Below, one piece after another: positions 8,005 to 16,400 of a stretch of 46,253 nt of DNA. The notes under the pieces are model-generated. The model did no database searches and was not told where the DNA came from. It saw only the letters and a list, made by a program, of their open reading frames with translations. Each line of letters begins with the position of its first letter. The stretch's first letter is position 1. The DNA lies in assembly GCA_900319465.1 (NCBI GenBank), contig ONOL01000010.1, positions 1 to 46,253 of the forward strand. The letters run 5' to 3'. The stretch is from an uncultured Eubacteriales bacterium. Its GTDB lineage: Bacteria > Bacillota > Clostridia > Oscillospirales > Oscillospiraceae. The translations under genes and the position numbers were made by a program.

Positions 8005-9144
8005 ATGGAGCTTCAGGATTACCGCAGAGAGCTGGACGGCATCGACGACGAGCTTTTACAGCTCTTTTGCCGCCGCATGGAGATCGCGGCGCAGATCGGC
8101 GCCTATAAAAAGGCCAACGGCCTCCCCATACTCGATCCCGCGCGCGAGCGCCAGATCCTTCTGAAGATCCGGGACAAGAGCCCGGAGGGGATGGGGGACT
8201 ATGCCGTATCGCTCTATTCGCTCATTTTCGAGCTGAGCCGCGCGAGCCAGAACCGGCTCATGGGTGAAAAAGCCCCTCTGACGCAGCAGATCGAAAACGC
8301 CGTCGCCGGCACGCCGGCGCTCTTTCCCGACAGCGCCATGGTGGCCTGCCAGGGCGTGGAGGGCGCGAACTCCCAGCTCGCCTGCGAAAAGCTCTTCAGA
8401 CTGCCGAACATCTTTTATTTTAAAAGCTTCGAGGCGGTGTTCTCCGCGATCGACAGCGGCCTGTGCCGCTACGGCGTGGTGCCGGTGGAAAACAGCACCG
8501 CCGGTTCCGTCAACGCGGTCTACGATTTGATGATGAAGCACAATTTCCGCATCGTGCGCAGCGTCAGGATGAAGGTCGACCACAATCTCCTGGCAAAGCC
8601 CGGCACGAAGCTCTCCGATATCCGGGAGATCTACTCCCACCAGCAGGCGATCAGCCAGTGCGCGCAGTTCCTGCAGGGGCTCAATGGCGTCAAGGTCATC
8701 CCCTGCGAGAATACCGCCGCGGCCGCGAAGCTCGCCGCCGAGTCCGACGGCTCGGTGGCCGCGCTCTCCTCGCGCTCCTGCATGAAGCTCTACGGCCTGG
8801 AGTGTCTCGCCGCGTCGGTGCAGGACCGCGGGAACAACAGCACCCGTTTCATCTGCATCAGCAAGGATCTGGAGATCTATCCGGGCGCCGACCGCACGAG
8901 CCTCATGATGGTGCTGCCCCATACGCCGGGCAGCCTTTACAAGGTGCTGGCGCGCTTCTATGCGCTGGGGCTGAACCTCAACAAGCTGGAGAGCCGCCCG
9001 CTCCCGGACCGGAACTTCGAGTTTATGTTCTACTTCGATCTGGATACGCCGGTCTATTCGCCGGGACTTCTGCAGCTCATGGGCGAGATGGACACGATCT
9101 GCGAGGACTTCAGCTATCTCGGCAGTTACAGCGAGGTGATCTGA
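8005..9144 (+). CDS. pheA: Bifunctional chorismate mutase / prephenate dehydratase (P-protein)
   Basis: This enzyme converts chorismate to prephenate and then to phenylpyruvate, the committed Phe branch. The 379 residues hold an AroQ-type chorismate mutase helix bundle (about 1-90, YRRELDGIDDELLQLFCRRM). A prephenate dehydratase domain follows (about 105-285) with GVVPVENSTAGSVNAVYDLM, SHQQAISQCAQFL and the catalytic-site NNSTRF. A C-terminal ACT domain (about 300-375) ends in LNKLESRPL, the ESRP motif that binds feedback phenylalanine. The start codon immediately follows the aroC stop. Because tyrA here has no fused mutase, this mutase probably also supplies prephenate for Tyr. Confidence 0.95.
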   Translation: MELQDYRRELDGIDDELLQLFCRRMEIAAQIGAYKKANGLPILDPARERQILLKIRDKSPEGMGDYAVSLYSLIFELSRASQNRLMGEKAPLTQQIENAVAGTPALFPDSAMVACQGVEGANSQLACEKLFRLPNIFYFKSFEAVFSAIDSGLCRYGVVPVENSTAGSVNAVYDLMMKHNFRIVRSVRMKVDHNLLAKPGTKLSDIREIYSHQQAISQCAQFLQGLNGVKVIPCENTAAAAKLAAESDGSVAALSSRSCMKLYGLECLAASVQDRGNNSTRFICISKDLEIYPGADRTSLMMVLPHTPGSLYKVLARFYALGLNLNKLESRPLPDRNFEFMFYFDLDTPVYSPGLLQLMGEMDTICEDFSYLGSYSEVI

Positions 9145-10365
9145 ATGAAATGCGGCCTTCTAGGCGAAAAGCTGGGACACAGCTATTCGCCGGCGATCCA
9201 CGGCATGCTTGCCGGCTATGAGTACCGGCTTTACGAAAAAGCGCCGGATCAGGTGGAGGATTTCATCCGAAACGGCGATTGGGACGGTCTGAACGTCACG
9301 ATCCCCTACAAGAAGACCGTTCTGCCGCTCTGCGATGAGCTTTCGGAACGGGCAAAACGGATCGGCAGCGTTAACACGCTGGTGCGCCGGGCGGACGGGA
9401 CGGTCTTCGGTGACAATACCGACGCCTACGGCTTTGAGAAGCTGATCGGGCGCTGCGGGATGCAGGCTGCCGGAAAGAAAGCGCTGGTGCTCGGCAGCGG
9501 CGGCGCGTCCGTCATGGCGGTTGAGGTGCTGCGCGCTCTCGGCGCGTCGCCGGTCGTCGTCATCTCCCGCAGCGGCGAGGATAACTACGCAAACATCTGC
9601 CGCCACGCGGACGCGCGGCTTATCGTCAACACCACCCCCGTCGGCATGTACCCGAGAAACGGCGAGGCGGCGGTGGATCTGTGCGCGTTCCCGGACTGTG
9701 AGGGCGTGCTGGACGTGGTGTATAACCCGGCGCGGACGGCGCTGCTGCTGCAGGCGGAGAAGCTGGGGATTCCCCACGCGGGCGGGCTCTATATGCTCGT
9801 CGGCCAGGCCAAGCGCTCCTGCGAGCTGTTCACCGGCATGAGCATTCCCGATACGGAAATCGACCGTATCGAGACGATGCTGGCGCGCTCCATGCAGAAC
9901 ATCGTGCTGATCGGCATGCCCGGCTGCGGCAAGTCCACGGTCGGAAGCCTCCTCGCCGAAAAGCTCGCCCGTCCCCTCTGCGAAGCGGACGCGGAGATCG
10001 AGAAGGCGGCCGGAATGAGCATCCCCGAGATCTTCGCGATCGGCGGGGAAACGTCCTTCCGCCAGAAGGAGACAGCGGTGCTTTCCGAACTCGGCAAGCG
10101 CTCCGGCGCGGTGATTTCGACCGGCGGCGGCTGCGTTACGAGAGAGGGGAACTATTCTCTTTTGCACCAGAACGGCGTGATCGTCTGGCTGCGGAGAGAG
10201 ATCGACGCCCTGCCGAAGGACGGCCGGCCGATCTCCCTGAAGAGCGATCTGCACGAACTGTACGAAAAACGCCGTCCCCTCTACGCGCGCTTTGCCGATG
10301 CAGTTGTGGACAACGACGGCACGCCTGAAGAGACGGTGGAAAAGATCCTGGAGGTGCTGGGATGA
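9145..10365 (+). CDS. aroE-aroK: Fused shikimate dehydrogenase - shikimate kinase
   Basis: This single 406-residue protein appears to perform two consecutive steps: NADPH-dependent reduction of 3-dehydroshikimate, then ATP-dependent phosphorylation of shikimate. Residues about 1-245 are AroE, with substrate motif GHSYSPAIHG, catalytic Lys in LNVTIPYKK, NTDAYG and the cofactor loop GSGGAS. Residues about 250-406 are AroK, with Walker A GMPGCGKSTVG, DAEIEKAAG, FRQKE, the STGGGCVTRE substrate loop and RRPLYARFAD. Both active sites look intact and no stop or ribosome binding site separates them. The AroE half is somewhat short but complete in its motifs. It abuts pheA and overlaps aroQ by ATGA. 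Confidence 0.93.
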   Translation: MKCGLLGEKLGHSYSPAIHGMLAGYEYRLYEKAPDQVEDFIRNGDWDGLNVTIPYKKTVLPLCDELSERAKRIGSVNTLVRRADGTVFGDNTDAYGFEKLIGRCGMQAAGKKALVLGSGGASVMAVEVLRALGASPVVVISRSGEDNYANICRHADARLIVNTTPVGMYPRNGEAAVDLCAFPDCEGVLDVVYNPARTALLLQAEKLGIPHAGGLYMLVGQAKRSCELFTGMSIPDTEIDRIETMLARSMQNIVLIGMPGCGKSTVGSLLAEKLARPLCEADAEIEKAAGMSIPEIFAIGGETSFRQKETAVLSELGKRSGAVISTGGGCVTREGNYSLLHQNGVIVWLRREIDALPKDGRPISLKSDLHELYEKRRPLYARFADAVVDNDGTPEETVEKILEVLG

Positions 10366-10811
10366 AGTTTCTGGTCATCAACGGCCCCAATCTCAATCTG
10401 CTTGGCCTGCGCGAGCCGGAGATCTACGGCCGGCAGGATTTCGCGGCGCTGCAGCAGTTCGTCCGCGACGCGGCGGCGGAAGCCGGCGTAGAGGTCGAGC
10501 TGTTTCAGTCAAACCACGAGGGCGCGATCGTCGACACGATCCAGGAGGCTTACGGCAAGGCGGACGGCATCGTTATCAATCCTGCCGCCTATACCCATAC
10601 GAGCGTCGCGATCCTCGACGCGCTCAAGGCGGTGGCGCTGCCCGCGGTAGAGGTCCATCTCTCCGACGTGTCGAAGCGCGAGAGCTTCCGGCAGGTCTCT
10701 TATGCGGGGCTCGCCTGCGTCAAGACCTATATGGGGCTCGGCTTTGAGGGCTACCGGAGGGCGATCCTGTTCCTGCGCGATTTCTGCGAAGGCGAGGTGA
10801 AGCGGGCGTGA
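10362..10811 (+). CDS. aroQ: Type II 3-dehydroquinate dehydratase
   Basis: This enzyme dehydrates 3-dehydroquinate to 3-dehydroshikimate. The 149-residue flavodoxin-like protein has the type II signature INGPNLNLLGLREPEIYG with the conserved Asn and active-site Tyr. The QSNHEGAIVDTIQEA and INPAAYTHTSVAILDAL segments and catalytic His in EVHLSDV are also present. With this gene the operon encodes every step from DAHP to chorismate. It overlaps the preceding fusion gene by ATGA and the following membrane-protein gene by GTGA. Confidence 0.96.
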   Translation: MKFLVINGPNLNLLGLREPEIYGRQDFAALQQFVRDAAAEAGVEVELFQSNHEGAIVDTIQEAYGKADGIVINPAAYTHTSVAILDALKAVALPAVEVHLSDVSKRESFRQVSYAGLACVKTYMGLGFEGYRRAILFLRDFCEGEVKRA

Positions 10812-11524
10812 TCGCGGTCTTTGTCAACATGGCGACGGTCCTCGTGGGGAGCCTTCTGGGCATCCTGCTGAAAAACCGGCTGAAAATCAGCCTGCAGGAA
10901 GCGCTGATGAAGGCGCTCGCGCTCTGCACGGCGCTGATCGGCGTTTCGAGCGCCATCGGCACCGCTGACGTGCTCTGCGTCATCGTCTGCATGGTGATCG
11001 GCACGGCGCTCGGCGAGCTTCTGCGCATCGACGACGGCATCGAACACGCGGGCGACTGGATCAAGGGAAGGCTCTTCAAAAACGGCGGCGGCGAGAGCCG
11101 CTTCACCGAGGGCTTCGTTTCGGCCTGCATCCTGTTCTGCATCGGGTCGATGACCATTGTGGGCTCGCTGGAGGCGGGCATCAACCACGATTACAGCATC
11201 ATCTACGCCAAGAGCACGCTGGATTTCGTCTCGTCGATGGCCTTCGGCGCGGCGATGGGCCTGGGCGTTACCTGCTCGGTCGTGTTCATCCTCCTGTTTC
11301 AGGGCGGGCTGACGCTGCTGTCCGGTCTGCTCGCGCCGGTTCTGAGTACGGCCGTGGTCACGGAGATGTCCGCCGTGGGCGGCGTGATCCTGCTCGGCAT
11401 GGCGGTCAATATGCTCGGTCTCGGGAAGGAGCGCATCCGGGTGGCCAATATGCTCCCGGCGATCTTTCTGCCGATCGCCTATTTCCCCGTGTCGGCGCTG
11501 CTTTCCGGACTGTTTCCGGGTTAA
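10808..11524 (+). CDS. DUF554 family integral membrane protein
   Basis: This 238-residue polytopic membrane protein resembles the YdfK/YqgA (DUF554) family, whose biochemical role is not established. Hydrophobic segments begin at the N terminus (VNMATVLVGSLLGILL) and recur about seven times. The GSM and glycine-rich helices (CIGSMTIVGSLEAGI, FGAAMGLGVTCSVVFILL) are typical. It uses a GTG start overlapping the aroQ stop, so it is translated from the aro operon. That position could hint at transport of an aromatic compound, but nothing in the sequence proves it; it may be a passenger gene. Confidence 0.85.
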   Translation: MIAVFVNMATVLVGSLLGILLKNRLKISLQEALMKALALCTALIGVSSAIGTADVLCVIVCMVIGTALGELLRIDDGIEHAGDWIKGRLFKNGGGESRFTEGFVSACILFCIGSMTIVGSLEAGINHDYSIIYAKSTLDFVSSMAFGAAMGLGVTCSVVFILLFQGGLTLLSGLLAPVLSTAVVTEMSAVGGVILLGMAVNMLGLGKERIRVANMLPAIFLPIAYFPVSALLSGLFPG

Positions 11525-11597
11525 GGCAACACCGCACAATGCGTCTGCGGCGTCTGCCGGAAAATTTGCGCTTGCCGCATTATGCGCTATTGCCTAA
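11521..11597. repeat. 77-bp imperfect inverted-repeat element (MITE-like)
   Basis: The left end ggcaacaccgcacaatgcg (11525-11543) matches the reverse complement of the right end (11576-11594 plus flanking cta) at 16 of 19 positions. It encloses about 32 bases. TTA-type sequence borders both ends, and the left end overlaps the DUF554 stop codon. A closely matching end (ttaaggcaataccg, 934-947) sits downstream of valS. Palindromic elements of this kind are often small non-autonomous repeats; no transposase is near. Confidence 0.55.
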
Positions 11598-11600
11598 AAA

Positions 11601-11634
11601 AATAGCAGGGAAAGCAAAAGTTTTCCCTGCTATT
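11601..11634. terminator. Bidirectional terminator between the aro operon and the EamA gene
   Basis: A 13-bp stem pairs 11601-11613 with 11622-11634. T-rich sequence follows on the plus strand (11636-11642), and an A-run precedes it (11596-11602) that becomes a T-run on the minus strand. It serves both convergent units, and the minus-strand stop codon of the EamA gene lies in its right arm. Confidence 0.85.
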
Positions 11635-12511
11635 CTTTTTTTATAAGTCCAAGCCCCGTCTCGGACAGAAGCACCGAGACGAAGATCAGCGCAAAGCCGG
11701 TCAGGAGCTTCGCGGTGACGCGCTCGTGATAGAACAGGATCGAGGTCAGCGTGCCGAAGACGGATTCAAGCGTCATGATGACCGCGGCGGTGGAGGAGGG
11801 CGTGCGCTTCATCCCCCAGGCTTCGAGGAAGAAGCAGAGCCCCGTACACACAAAGCCCATATAGGCGATGCTGAGCCAGGCGCCCGACGGAACGTCAGAG
11901 GGAACAGGCTCGAACAGGAGCGCGCCCGCCCAGCACACGAGCGCCGCCACGGCAAACTGCACGGCGGACAGGCAAAGGGCGTCTCCGTCCTCGCCGCCGT
12001 ACTGCTCGACGACGATGATCTGCAGCGCGTAAAAGACGCCGCAGAGAAGCGTGAGCGCGTCGCCCCGGTTGAAAGGGCTCTCGCTCCCGCTCAAGGAAAC
12101 GAAGCCGATCCCGGCGAGGCAGAGGAAGGCGGCGAGGACGTGCTGCGCCTTCGGCTTCCGGCGGTAGATCCCCCAGGCCAGGAAGGGGACGAGGACGCAG
12201 TAGACCGCCGTAAGGAAGGCGTTCTTGCCGGGCGTTGTGTAAAAAAGCCCGTAGGTCTGCACGATATAGGCGGCTGCGAGGCTGAGCCCCATGAGGGAGC
12301 CGCCGCGAAGCACGCGGGGGGAGAGGCCCTTCAGCCGCTTTGCGGCAAACAGACCGAGCAGCTGCGTTGCGAGCGTAAAGCGGATCGCGAGGATCCACAG
12401 CGTCCCCACGCTCTCAAGCGTGGTTTTCAGGATCACGAAGGAGGTGCCCCATAGCAGGGCGGTCGTGACCAAAGCGGCGCGGCCTGCGAGGGCGCGGTTT
12501 TGCGTTTTCAT
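11630..12511 (-). CDS. EamA/DMT-superfamily exporter
   Basis: This 293-residue integral membrane protein has about ten predicted transmembrane helices. They are arranged as two EamA repeats, the hallmark of drug/metabolite transporters that usually export amino acids, metabolites or drugs. Typical features are the N-terminal ALLWGTSFVILKTTLE, the end of repeat one GKNAFLTAVYCVLVPFLAW, and repeat two's SSTAAVIMTLESVFGTLTSILFYHERV. The substrate cannot be predicted. It starts at the ATG overlapping the pcrA stop (12508-12511 on the minus strand), so the two genes are co-transcribed leftward and end at the bidirectional hairpin. Confidence 0.88.
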   Translation of the reverse strand: MKTQNRALAGRAALVTTALLWGTSFVILKTTLESVGTLWILAIRFTLATQLLGLFAAKRLKGLSPRVLRGGSLMGLSLAAAYIVQTYGLFYTTPGKNAFLTAVYCVLVPFLAWGIYRRKPKAQHVLAAFLCLAGIGFVSLSGSESPFNRGDALTLLCGVFYALQIIVVEQYGGEDGDALCLSAVQFAVAALVCWAGALLFEPVPSDVPSGAWLSIAYMGFVCTGLCFFLEAWGMKRTPSSTAAVIMTLESVFGTLTSILFYHERVTAKLLTGFALIFVSVLLSETGLGLIKKE

Positions 12512-14877
12512 TGTTTCGTCATGTGCAGCGCGGCGGCGCGGAGCATCAGCTTCTTGCTGCCGATCTGGTCAAAGTCGATCTCAATCAGATAATCTCCGCC
12601 CATAGGCGTCATCTTTACGAGCGTTCCCGGGCCAAAGGCCTTGTGCAGGACCCGGTCGCCCACAGCGAAGGCGGCGGCCTGCGGCGCTTTCGGCTTCGGC
12701 GCGGCGGGGGCGGCGACGGCGTGCGCCTTCGGCTCCGGCGCCCGTTTCTGGCGGTAGGGGTGCTCCTCCCGCTGTTCACGAAAGCCATAGCCCCTGGGGA
12801 TGTTCTTTCTGATATGTTCCTCCGGAATTTCGTCGACAAAGCGGGAGACCCGGTTCGCCGTGGTGCGGCCGAAGAGCATGCGCTGGCGGGCGCAGGTCAG
12901 ATAGAGCCTGCGCTTGGCGCGCGTGACGGCTACGTAGCAAAGGCGTCGCTCCTCCTCCATCTCCTCGGGCTCGCCGATGGCGCGGATGCCGGGGAAGATC
13001 CCCTCCTCGCAGCCCACGATGAACACGGTGGGGAATTCCAGACCCTTGGCGCTGTGCATGGTCATCATCACCACGCTGTCGCTCTCCCGGTCGTAGTTGT
13101 CCAGATCGGTATACAGCGCGACATTGGCGAGGTAGCCCTCCAGCGTCAGGTCGCCGGAATCCTTCATAAACGAAAGCATGGAGCTTTTGAGCTCTCGGAC
13201 GTTTTCGGCGCGCGTCTCGTCCTTGTCGTCGTCGGAGCGCTCCAGCGCCAGCAGGTAGCCGGTCTTATCGAGCAGCTCGTCGTATACGGCGTCCGGCGGG
13301 TTGTGCTCCGCAAAAGCGCGCAGCTGCTCGATCATCTGTGCAAACTGCCGCAGCTTCACAGCGGGTCTCGCAAGCTCCGGATGGCGGTCCGCCTGCCGCA
13401 GGATCTCAAACATGCTGCACCCGTTTTCCGAGGCGAGCCGGCGCACCAGCTCGATGCTGCGCTCGCCGATGCCGCGCGGCGGGCTGTTGATGATGCGCGA
13501 GAGGCGCAGATCGTCCGCCGGTGTGCAGATCACGTTCAGGTAGGCGAGCATGTCCTTGACCTCGGTATGGTCGAAGAAGCGGGTGCCGCCGAAGATGCGG
13601 TAGGGGATGCCGTTGCGCTTGAAGGCAAATTCGAGCTGGCTCGACTGGGCGTTCATGCGGTAGAGCACCGCATGGTCCCGGAAATTGCCGCCGGCGCTGA
13701 AGTCCGCGAGGATCCGGGAGGCCACGTACTGCGCCTCCTCATGCTCGTTGTCGGCGCAATAGAGCTCTATGAGATCTCCCGCGCCCGCATTCGTCCAGAG
13801 CTCCTTGCCCTTGCGGGCAAAGTTGTGGCGGATGACGCCGTTGGCGGCGTCAAGAATGTGCCCCGTGCTGCGGTAGTTCTGCTCAAGGCGGATCGTGCGG
13901 CAGTGGGGGTATTGGCTCTCAAAGGAGAGAATATTCTCGATGGTCGCGCCGCGGAATTTGTAAATGCTCTGGTCGTCGTCGCCGACGACGCAGATGTTGC
14001 CCCACGCGCCGGCAAGCGTCGAGGCCAGCAGGTACTGCAGATGGTTCGTGTCCTGGTACTCGTCGATCAGCACATACTGGAAGCGCCGCTGCCAGTAGGC
14101 GCAGCACTCCTCGTCCTCCTGCAGGAGTTTGACCGTGAAGGCGATCAGATCGTCAAAATCCATGGCGTTGGCGGCAAAGAGACGGCGCATATATTCCTGA
14201 TAGACCTGGCCGAGCTTGGCACGGCGCGCGTCGCTTGCGGCTTTCGCCTGACGCAGGAACTCCTGCGGGCCGATCTGTCCGTCCTTGGCGCGGCTGATCT
14301 CTGCGAGAACGGAACGGGGCGGAAAGCTCTTTTCGTCCAGCTCCATATCCTTGAGGATACGCTTGATGAGGCTCTGGCAGTCCGCCGCGTCGTAGATGGA
14401 AAAGTCCGCGCCGAAGCCAAGACGCTCCGCATCCCGGCGCAGGATGCGCACGCAGGCGGAGTGGAAGGTGCAGGCCCAGATGTCGTTCGCGTCCTCTCCC
14501 AGCATCCGCTCCAGGCGGTCCTTCAGCTCGCCGGCGGCTTTGTTGGTAAAAGTGATGGCAAGGATGCGCCACGGGGCGACGGGATCGAGCGCCGCGAGCT
14601 TCTGCGCTTCCGGGCCGCCCGCCTCCAGCAGACGGAGACGGCTCTCGTCCGCGTCGGGGGGGAGCTCGCCGCAGTCGCCGGCCCTGCCGTATTTGAGGAG
14701 GTTTGCGATGCGGTTGATGAGCACGGTGGTCTTTCCGCTCCCGGCGCCGGCCAGGATCAGAAGGGGACCCTCCGTGGCCATCACGGCCTCGATCTGCCGG
14801 TCGTTGAGACCGGCGAAGTCCGCGCGCACGACGGCCCTGCGTGCGGCGAGATAGCGTTTTTCAAAATCGTTTCTCAT
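12508..14877 (-). CDS. pcrA: UvrD/PcrA-type ATP-dependent DNA helicase
   Basis: This superfamily 1A 3'-5' helicase acts in repair and replication-fork maintenance. From the start chosen at 14877 (MRNDFEKRY) it has about 789 residues. Motif Q is LNDRQIEAV and Walker A is AGAGSGKTTVL. TFTNKAAGELKDR, the DEYQDTN Walker B, GDDDQSIYKFRGA, LEQNYRST, MTMHSAKGLEF and VAVTRAKRRLYL follow in order. A C-terminal Pro/Ala-rich linker leads to a PcrA-type tudor-like tail (FAVGDRVLHKAFGPGTL). An extra 12 upstream codons are open, but that region is better read as the promoter. No good ribosome binding site precedes either start. It overlaps the downstream exporter gene by four bases. Confidence 0.93.
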   Translation of the reverse strand: MRNDFEKRYLAARRAVVRADFAGLNDRQIEAVMATEGPLLILAGAGSGKTTVLINRIANLLKYGRAGDCGELPPDADESRLRLLEAGGPEAQKLAALDPVAPWRILAITFTNKAAGELKDRLERMLGEDANDIWACTFHSACVRILRRDAERLGFGADFSIYDAADCQSLIKRILKDMELDEKSFPPRSVLAEISRAKDGQIGPQEFLRQAKAASDARRAKLGQVYQEYMRRLFAANAMDFDDLIAFTVKLLQEDEECCAYWQRRFQYVLIDEYQDTNHLQYLLASTLAGAWGNICVVGDDDQSIYKFRGATIENILSFESQYPHCRTIRLEQNYRSTGHILDAANGVIRHNFARKGKELWTNAGAGDLIELYCADNEHEEAQYVASRILADFSAGGNFRDHAVLYRMNAQSSQLEFAFKRNGIPYRIFGGTRFFDHTEVKDMLAYLNVICTPADDLRLSRIINSPPRGIGERSIELVRRLASENGCSMFEILRQADRHPELARPAVKLRQFAQMIEQLRAFAEHNPPDAVYDELLDKTGYLLALERSDDDKDETRAENVRELKSSMLSFMKDSGDLTLEGYLANVALYTDLDNYDRESDSVVMMTMHSAKGLEFPTVFIVGCEEGIFPGIRAIGEPEEMEEERRLCYVAVTRAKRRLYLTCARQRMLFGRTTANRVSRFVDEIPEEHIRKNIPRGYGFREQREEHPYRQKRAPEPKAHAVAAPAAPKPKAPQAAAFAVGDRVLHKAFGPGTLVKMTPMGGDYLIEIDFDQIGSKKLMLRAAALHMTKQ

Positions 14878-14884
14878 GGCGAAG

Positions 14885-14913
14885 ATTCTACCACACTTTG
14901 CGATCCGGTACAA
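14885..14913 (-). promoter_or_regulatory. Promoter of pcrA, possibly giving a leaderless mRNA
   Basis: On the minus strand TTGTAC (14908-14913) and TAGAAT (14885-14890) are separated by 17 bases. Only seven bases lie between the -10 box and the ATG at 14877, so transcription would start at or within a base or two of the start codon. Confidence 0.6.
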
Positions 14914-14941
14914 GCCTTAAGAAATGTTAATCCCCGCCGTC

Positions 14942-14970
14942 TTGCCAACGGTGCGGGCTTCGTGTATAAT
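14942..14970 (+). promoter_or_regulatory. Sigma-A promoter of the sirtuin-tmk unit
   Basis: TTGCCA (14942-14947) and TATAAT (14965-14970) are 17 bases apart, about 31 bases ahead of the sirtuin start at 15002. It is divergent from the pcrA promoter. Confidence 0.8.
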
Positions 14971-15001
14971 GTCTCCAGGTTTGCGAAAAGGGGACGAGAG
15001 C

Positions 15002-15718
15002 ATGGACGAACAGATCCTTACGCTGAAAAACTGGGTCGCGGAGAGCGACAACATCGTCTTTTTCGGAGGCGCCGGCGTCAGCACCGAGAGCGGGATCCCC
15101 GATTTCAGGAGCGTGGACGGCCTGTATAACCAGAAGTGGCGCTATCCGCCGGAGACGATCCTGAGCCGCAGCTTTTTCGAGAGCGACCCGGAGGAGTACT
15201 ACCGCTTCCACCGGGAAAAGCTCGTGATCGAGGGCGTCAGGCCCAACCGCGCGCATCTGCGCCTTGCGCAGCTCGAGAAGGAGGGCAAGCTCCGCGCCGT
15301 GGTGACGCAGAACATCGACGGGCTGCACCAGGCCGCCGGGAGCGAAAACGTGATCGAGCTGCACGGCAGCATCCTGCGCGCCTACTGCTCCCGCTGCCGC
15401 CGCCCCTACCCGGCGGAGCGCATGAACAAGGGCGCGGGCGTGCCCCGCTGCTCCTGCGGCGGCGTGATCCGGCCCGACATCGTTTTATACGAAGAGCCGC
15501 TGGATCAGGACGTCATGCGCGCCGCGATCGACTATATCCGCAAGGCGGAGGTCCTGATCGTGGGCGGTACGTCGCTCGCGGTCTATCCCGCGGCGGGGCT
15601 TATCAACTACTACCGGGGAAATAAGCTGGTGCTGGTAAACAGGGGCAAAACGCCCTATGACAGCTATGCCGATCTGGTGATCCACCGCAACATCGGCGAT
15701 GTATTCAGCCAGATATAA
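15002..15718 (+). CDS. NAD-dependent protein deacetylase, sirtuin family
   Basis: This 238-residue SIR2 enzyme removes acyl groups from lysines, consuming NAD and giving nicotinamide and O-acetyl-ADP-ribose. NAD-binding motifs are FFGGAGVSTESGIPDFRS near the N terminus and TQNIDGLHQAAG. The catalytic His lies in ELHGSILRAYC. Four zinc-ligand cysteines lie in CSRCRRPY and CSCGGVIRP, and GTSLAVYPAAGLINY and LVNRG complete the cofactor site. The ATG at 15002 is preferred over an in-frame codon at 14924 because the latter lies upstream of the promoter. The next gene follows after 10 bases, so expression with dTMP kinase is likely. Confidence 0.93.
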   Translation: MDEQILTLKNWVAESDNIVFFGGAGVSTESGIPDFRSVDGLYNQKWRYPPETILSRSFFESDPEEYYRFHREKLVIEGVRPNRAHLRLAQLEKEGKLRAVVTQNIDGLHQAAGSENVIELHGSILRAYCSRCRRPYPAERMNKGAGVPRCSCGGVIRPDIVLYEEPLDQDVMRAAIDYIRKAEVLIVGGTSLAVYPAAGLINYYRGNKLVLVNRGKTPYDSYADLVIHRNIGDVFSQI

Positions 15719-15728
15719 AGGAGCAGAA

Positions 15729-16397
15729 ATGGGAAGAGGAAAGCTGATCGTGCTCGAGGGGATCGACGGGAGCGGGAAATCCGCGCAGTACCGCCGCCTC
15801 TGCGCACGAATGGAAAAGGACGGAATCGAGTATAATCATATTGTGTTCCCGCGCTATGACAAGGAGAGCAGCGCGCTGATCCGTATGTACCTCGGCGGCG
15901 AATTCGGGAGCAGTCCTTCCGACGTGAACGCTTACGCGGCCTCCACCTTCTACGCGGTTGACCGCTTTGCGGCCTACCGGACGGACTGGGGAGAACGTTA
16001 TGAAAACGGCGGGCTGATCCTTTCCGACCGCTATACGACCTCCAACGCGGTGCATCAGGGCTCCAAGCTCCCGGACGATGAGCTGCCGGACTTTTTCGGC
16101 TGGCTGTCCGATCTGGAGTATCACAAGATGGGGCTGCCGAAGCCCGACCTTGTGATCTATCTGGAGGTGGACCTCGCGACCTCCCTCGCGCGCATGCGCC
16201 GCCGCCAGGAGAAGCATAACACCAAGGCCGATATCCACGAGAAGGACGTGGCTTATCTCGAGCGCTGCCTCCGCACGGCGGACAAGGCGGCGGATTATTA
16301 CGGCTGGACGCGCATCCCCTATCTGAAAAACGGGCGGGAGCGCGAACTGGAAGAGAAAAACAGCGAGATCTACCGCATCATCCGCTCCAAGCTGTGA
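15729..16397 (+). CDS. tmk: Thymidylate (dTMP) kinase
   Basis: This enzyme phosphorylates dTMP to dTDP with ATP, feeding DNA synthesis. The 222-residue protein has Walker A LEGIDGSGKSAQ, the DR(Y) substrate motif in ILSDRYTTSNAVHQG, and an arginine-rich LID region (ARMRRRQEKHN). It belongs to a slightly divergent Clostridia-type branch of the family. The start at 15729 is preceded by an AAAGGAG-type site that overlaps the sirtuin stop region. It lies 10 bases downstream of the sirtuin gene. The gene downstream is on the opposite strand and shares no terminator on the plus strand. Confidence 0.88.
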   Translation: MGRGKLIVLEGIDGSGKSAQYRRLCARMEKDGIEYNHIVFPRYDKESSALIRMYLGGEFGSSPSDVNAYAASTFYAVDRFAAYRTDWGERYENGGLILSDRYTTSNAVHQGSKLPDDELPDFFGWLSDLEYHKMGLPKPDLVIYLEVDLATSLARMRRRQEKHNTKADIHEKDVAYLERCLRTADKAADYYGWTRIPYLKNGRERELEEKNSEIYRIIRSKL

Positions 16398-16400
16398 AAA

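Noticed and set aside
12511-15129. An 872-codon plus-strand ORF opposite pcrA
   Set aside because: It is antisense to a clearly recognisable helicase with all motifs, has no family resemblance, and arises from the high GC content; the same applies to the long ORFs opposite alaS, comEC, tex and the flavoprotein.
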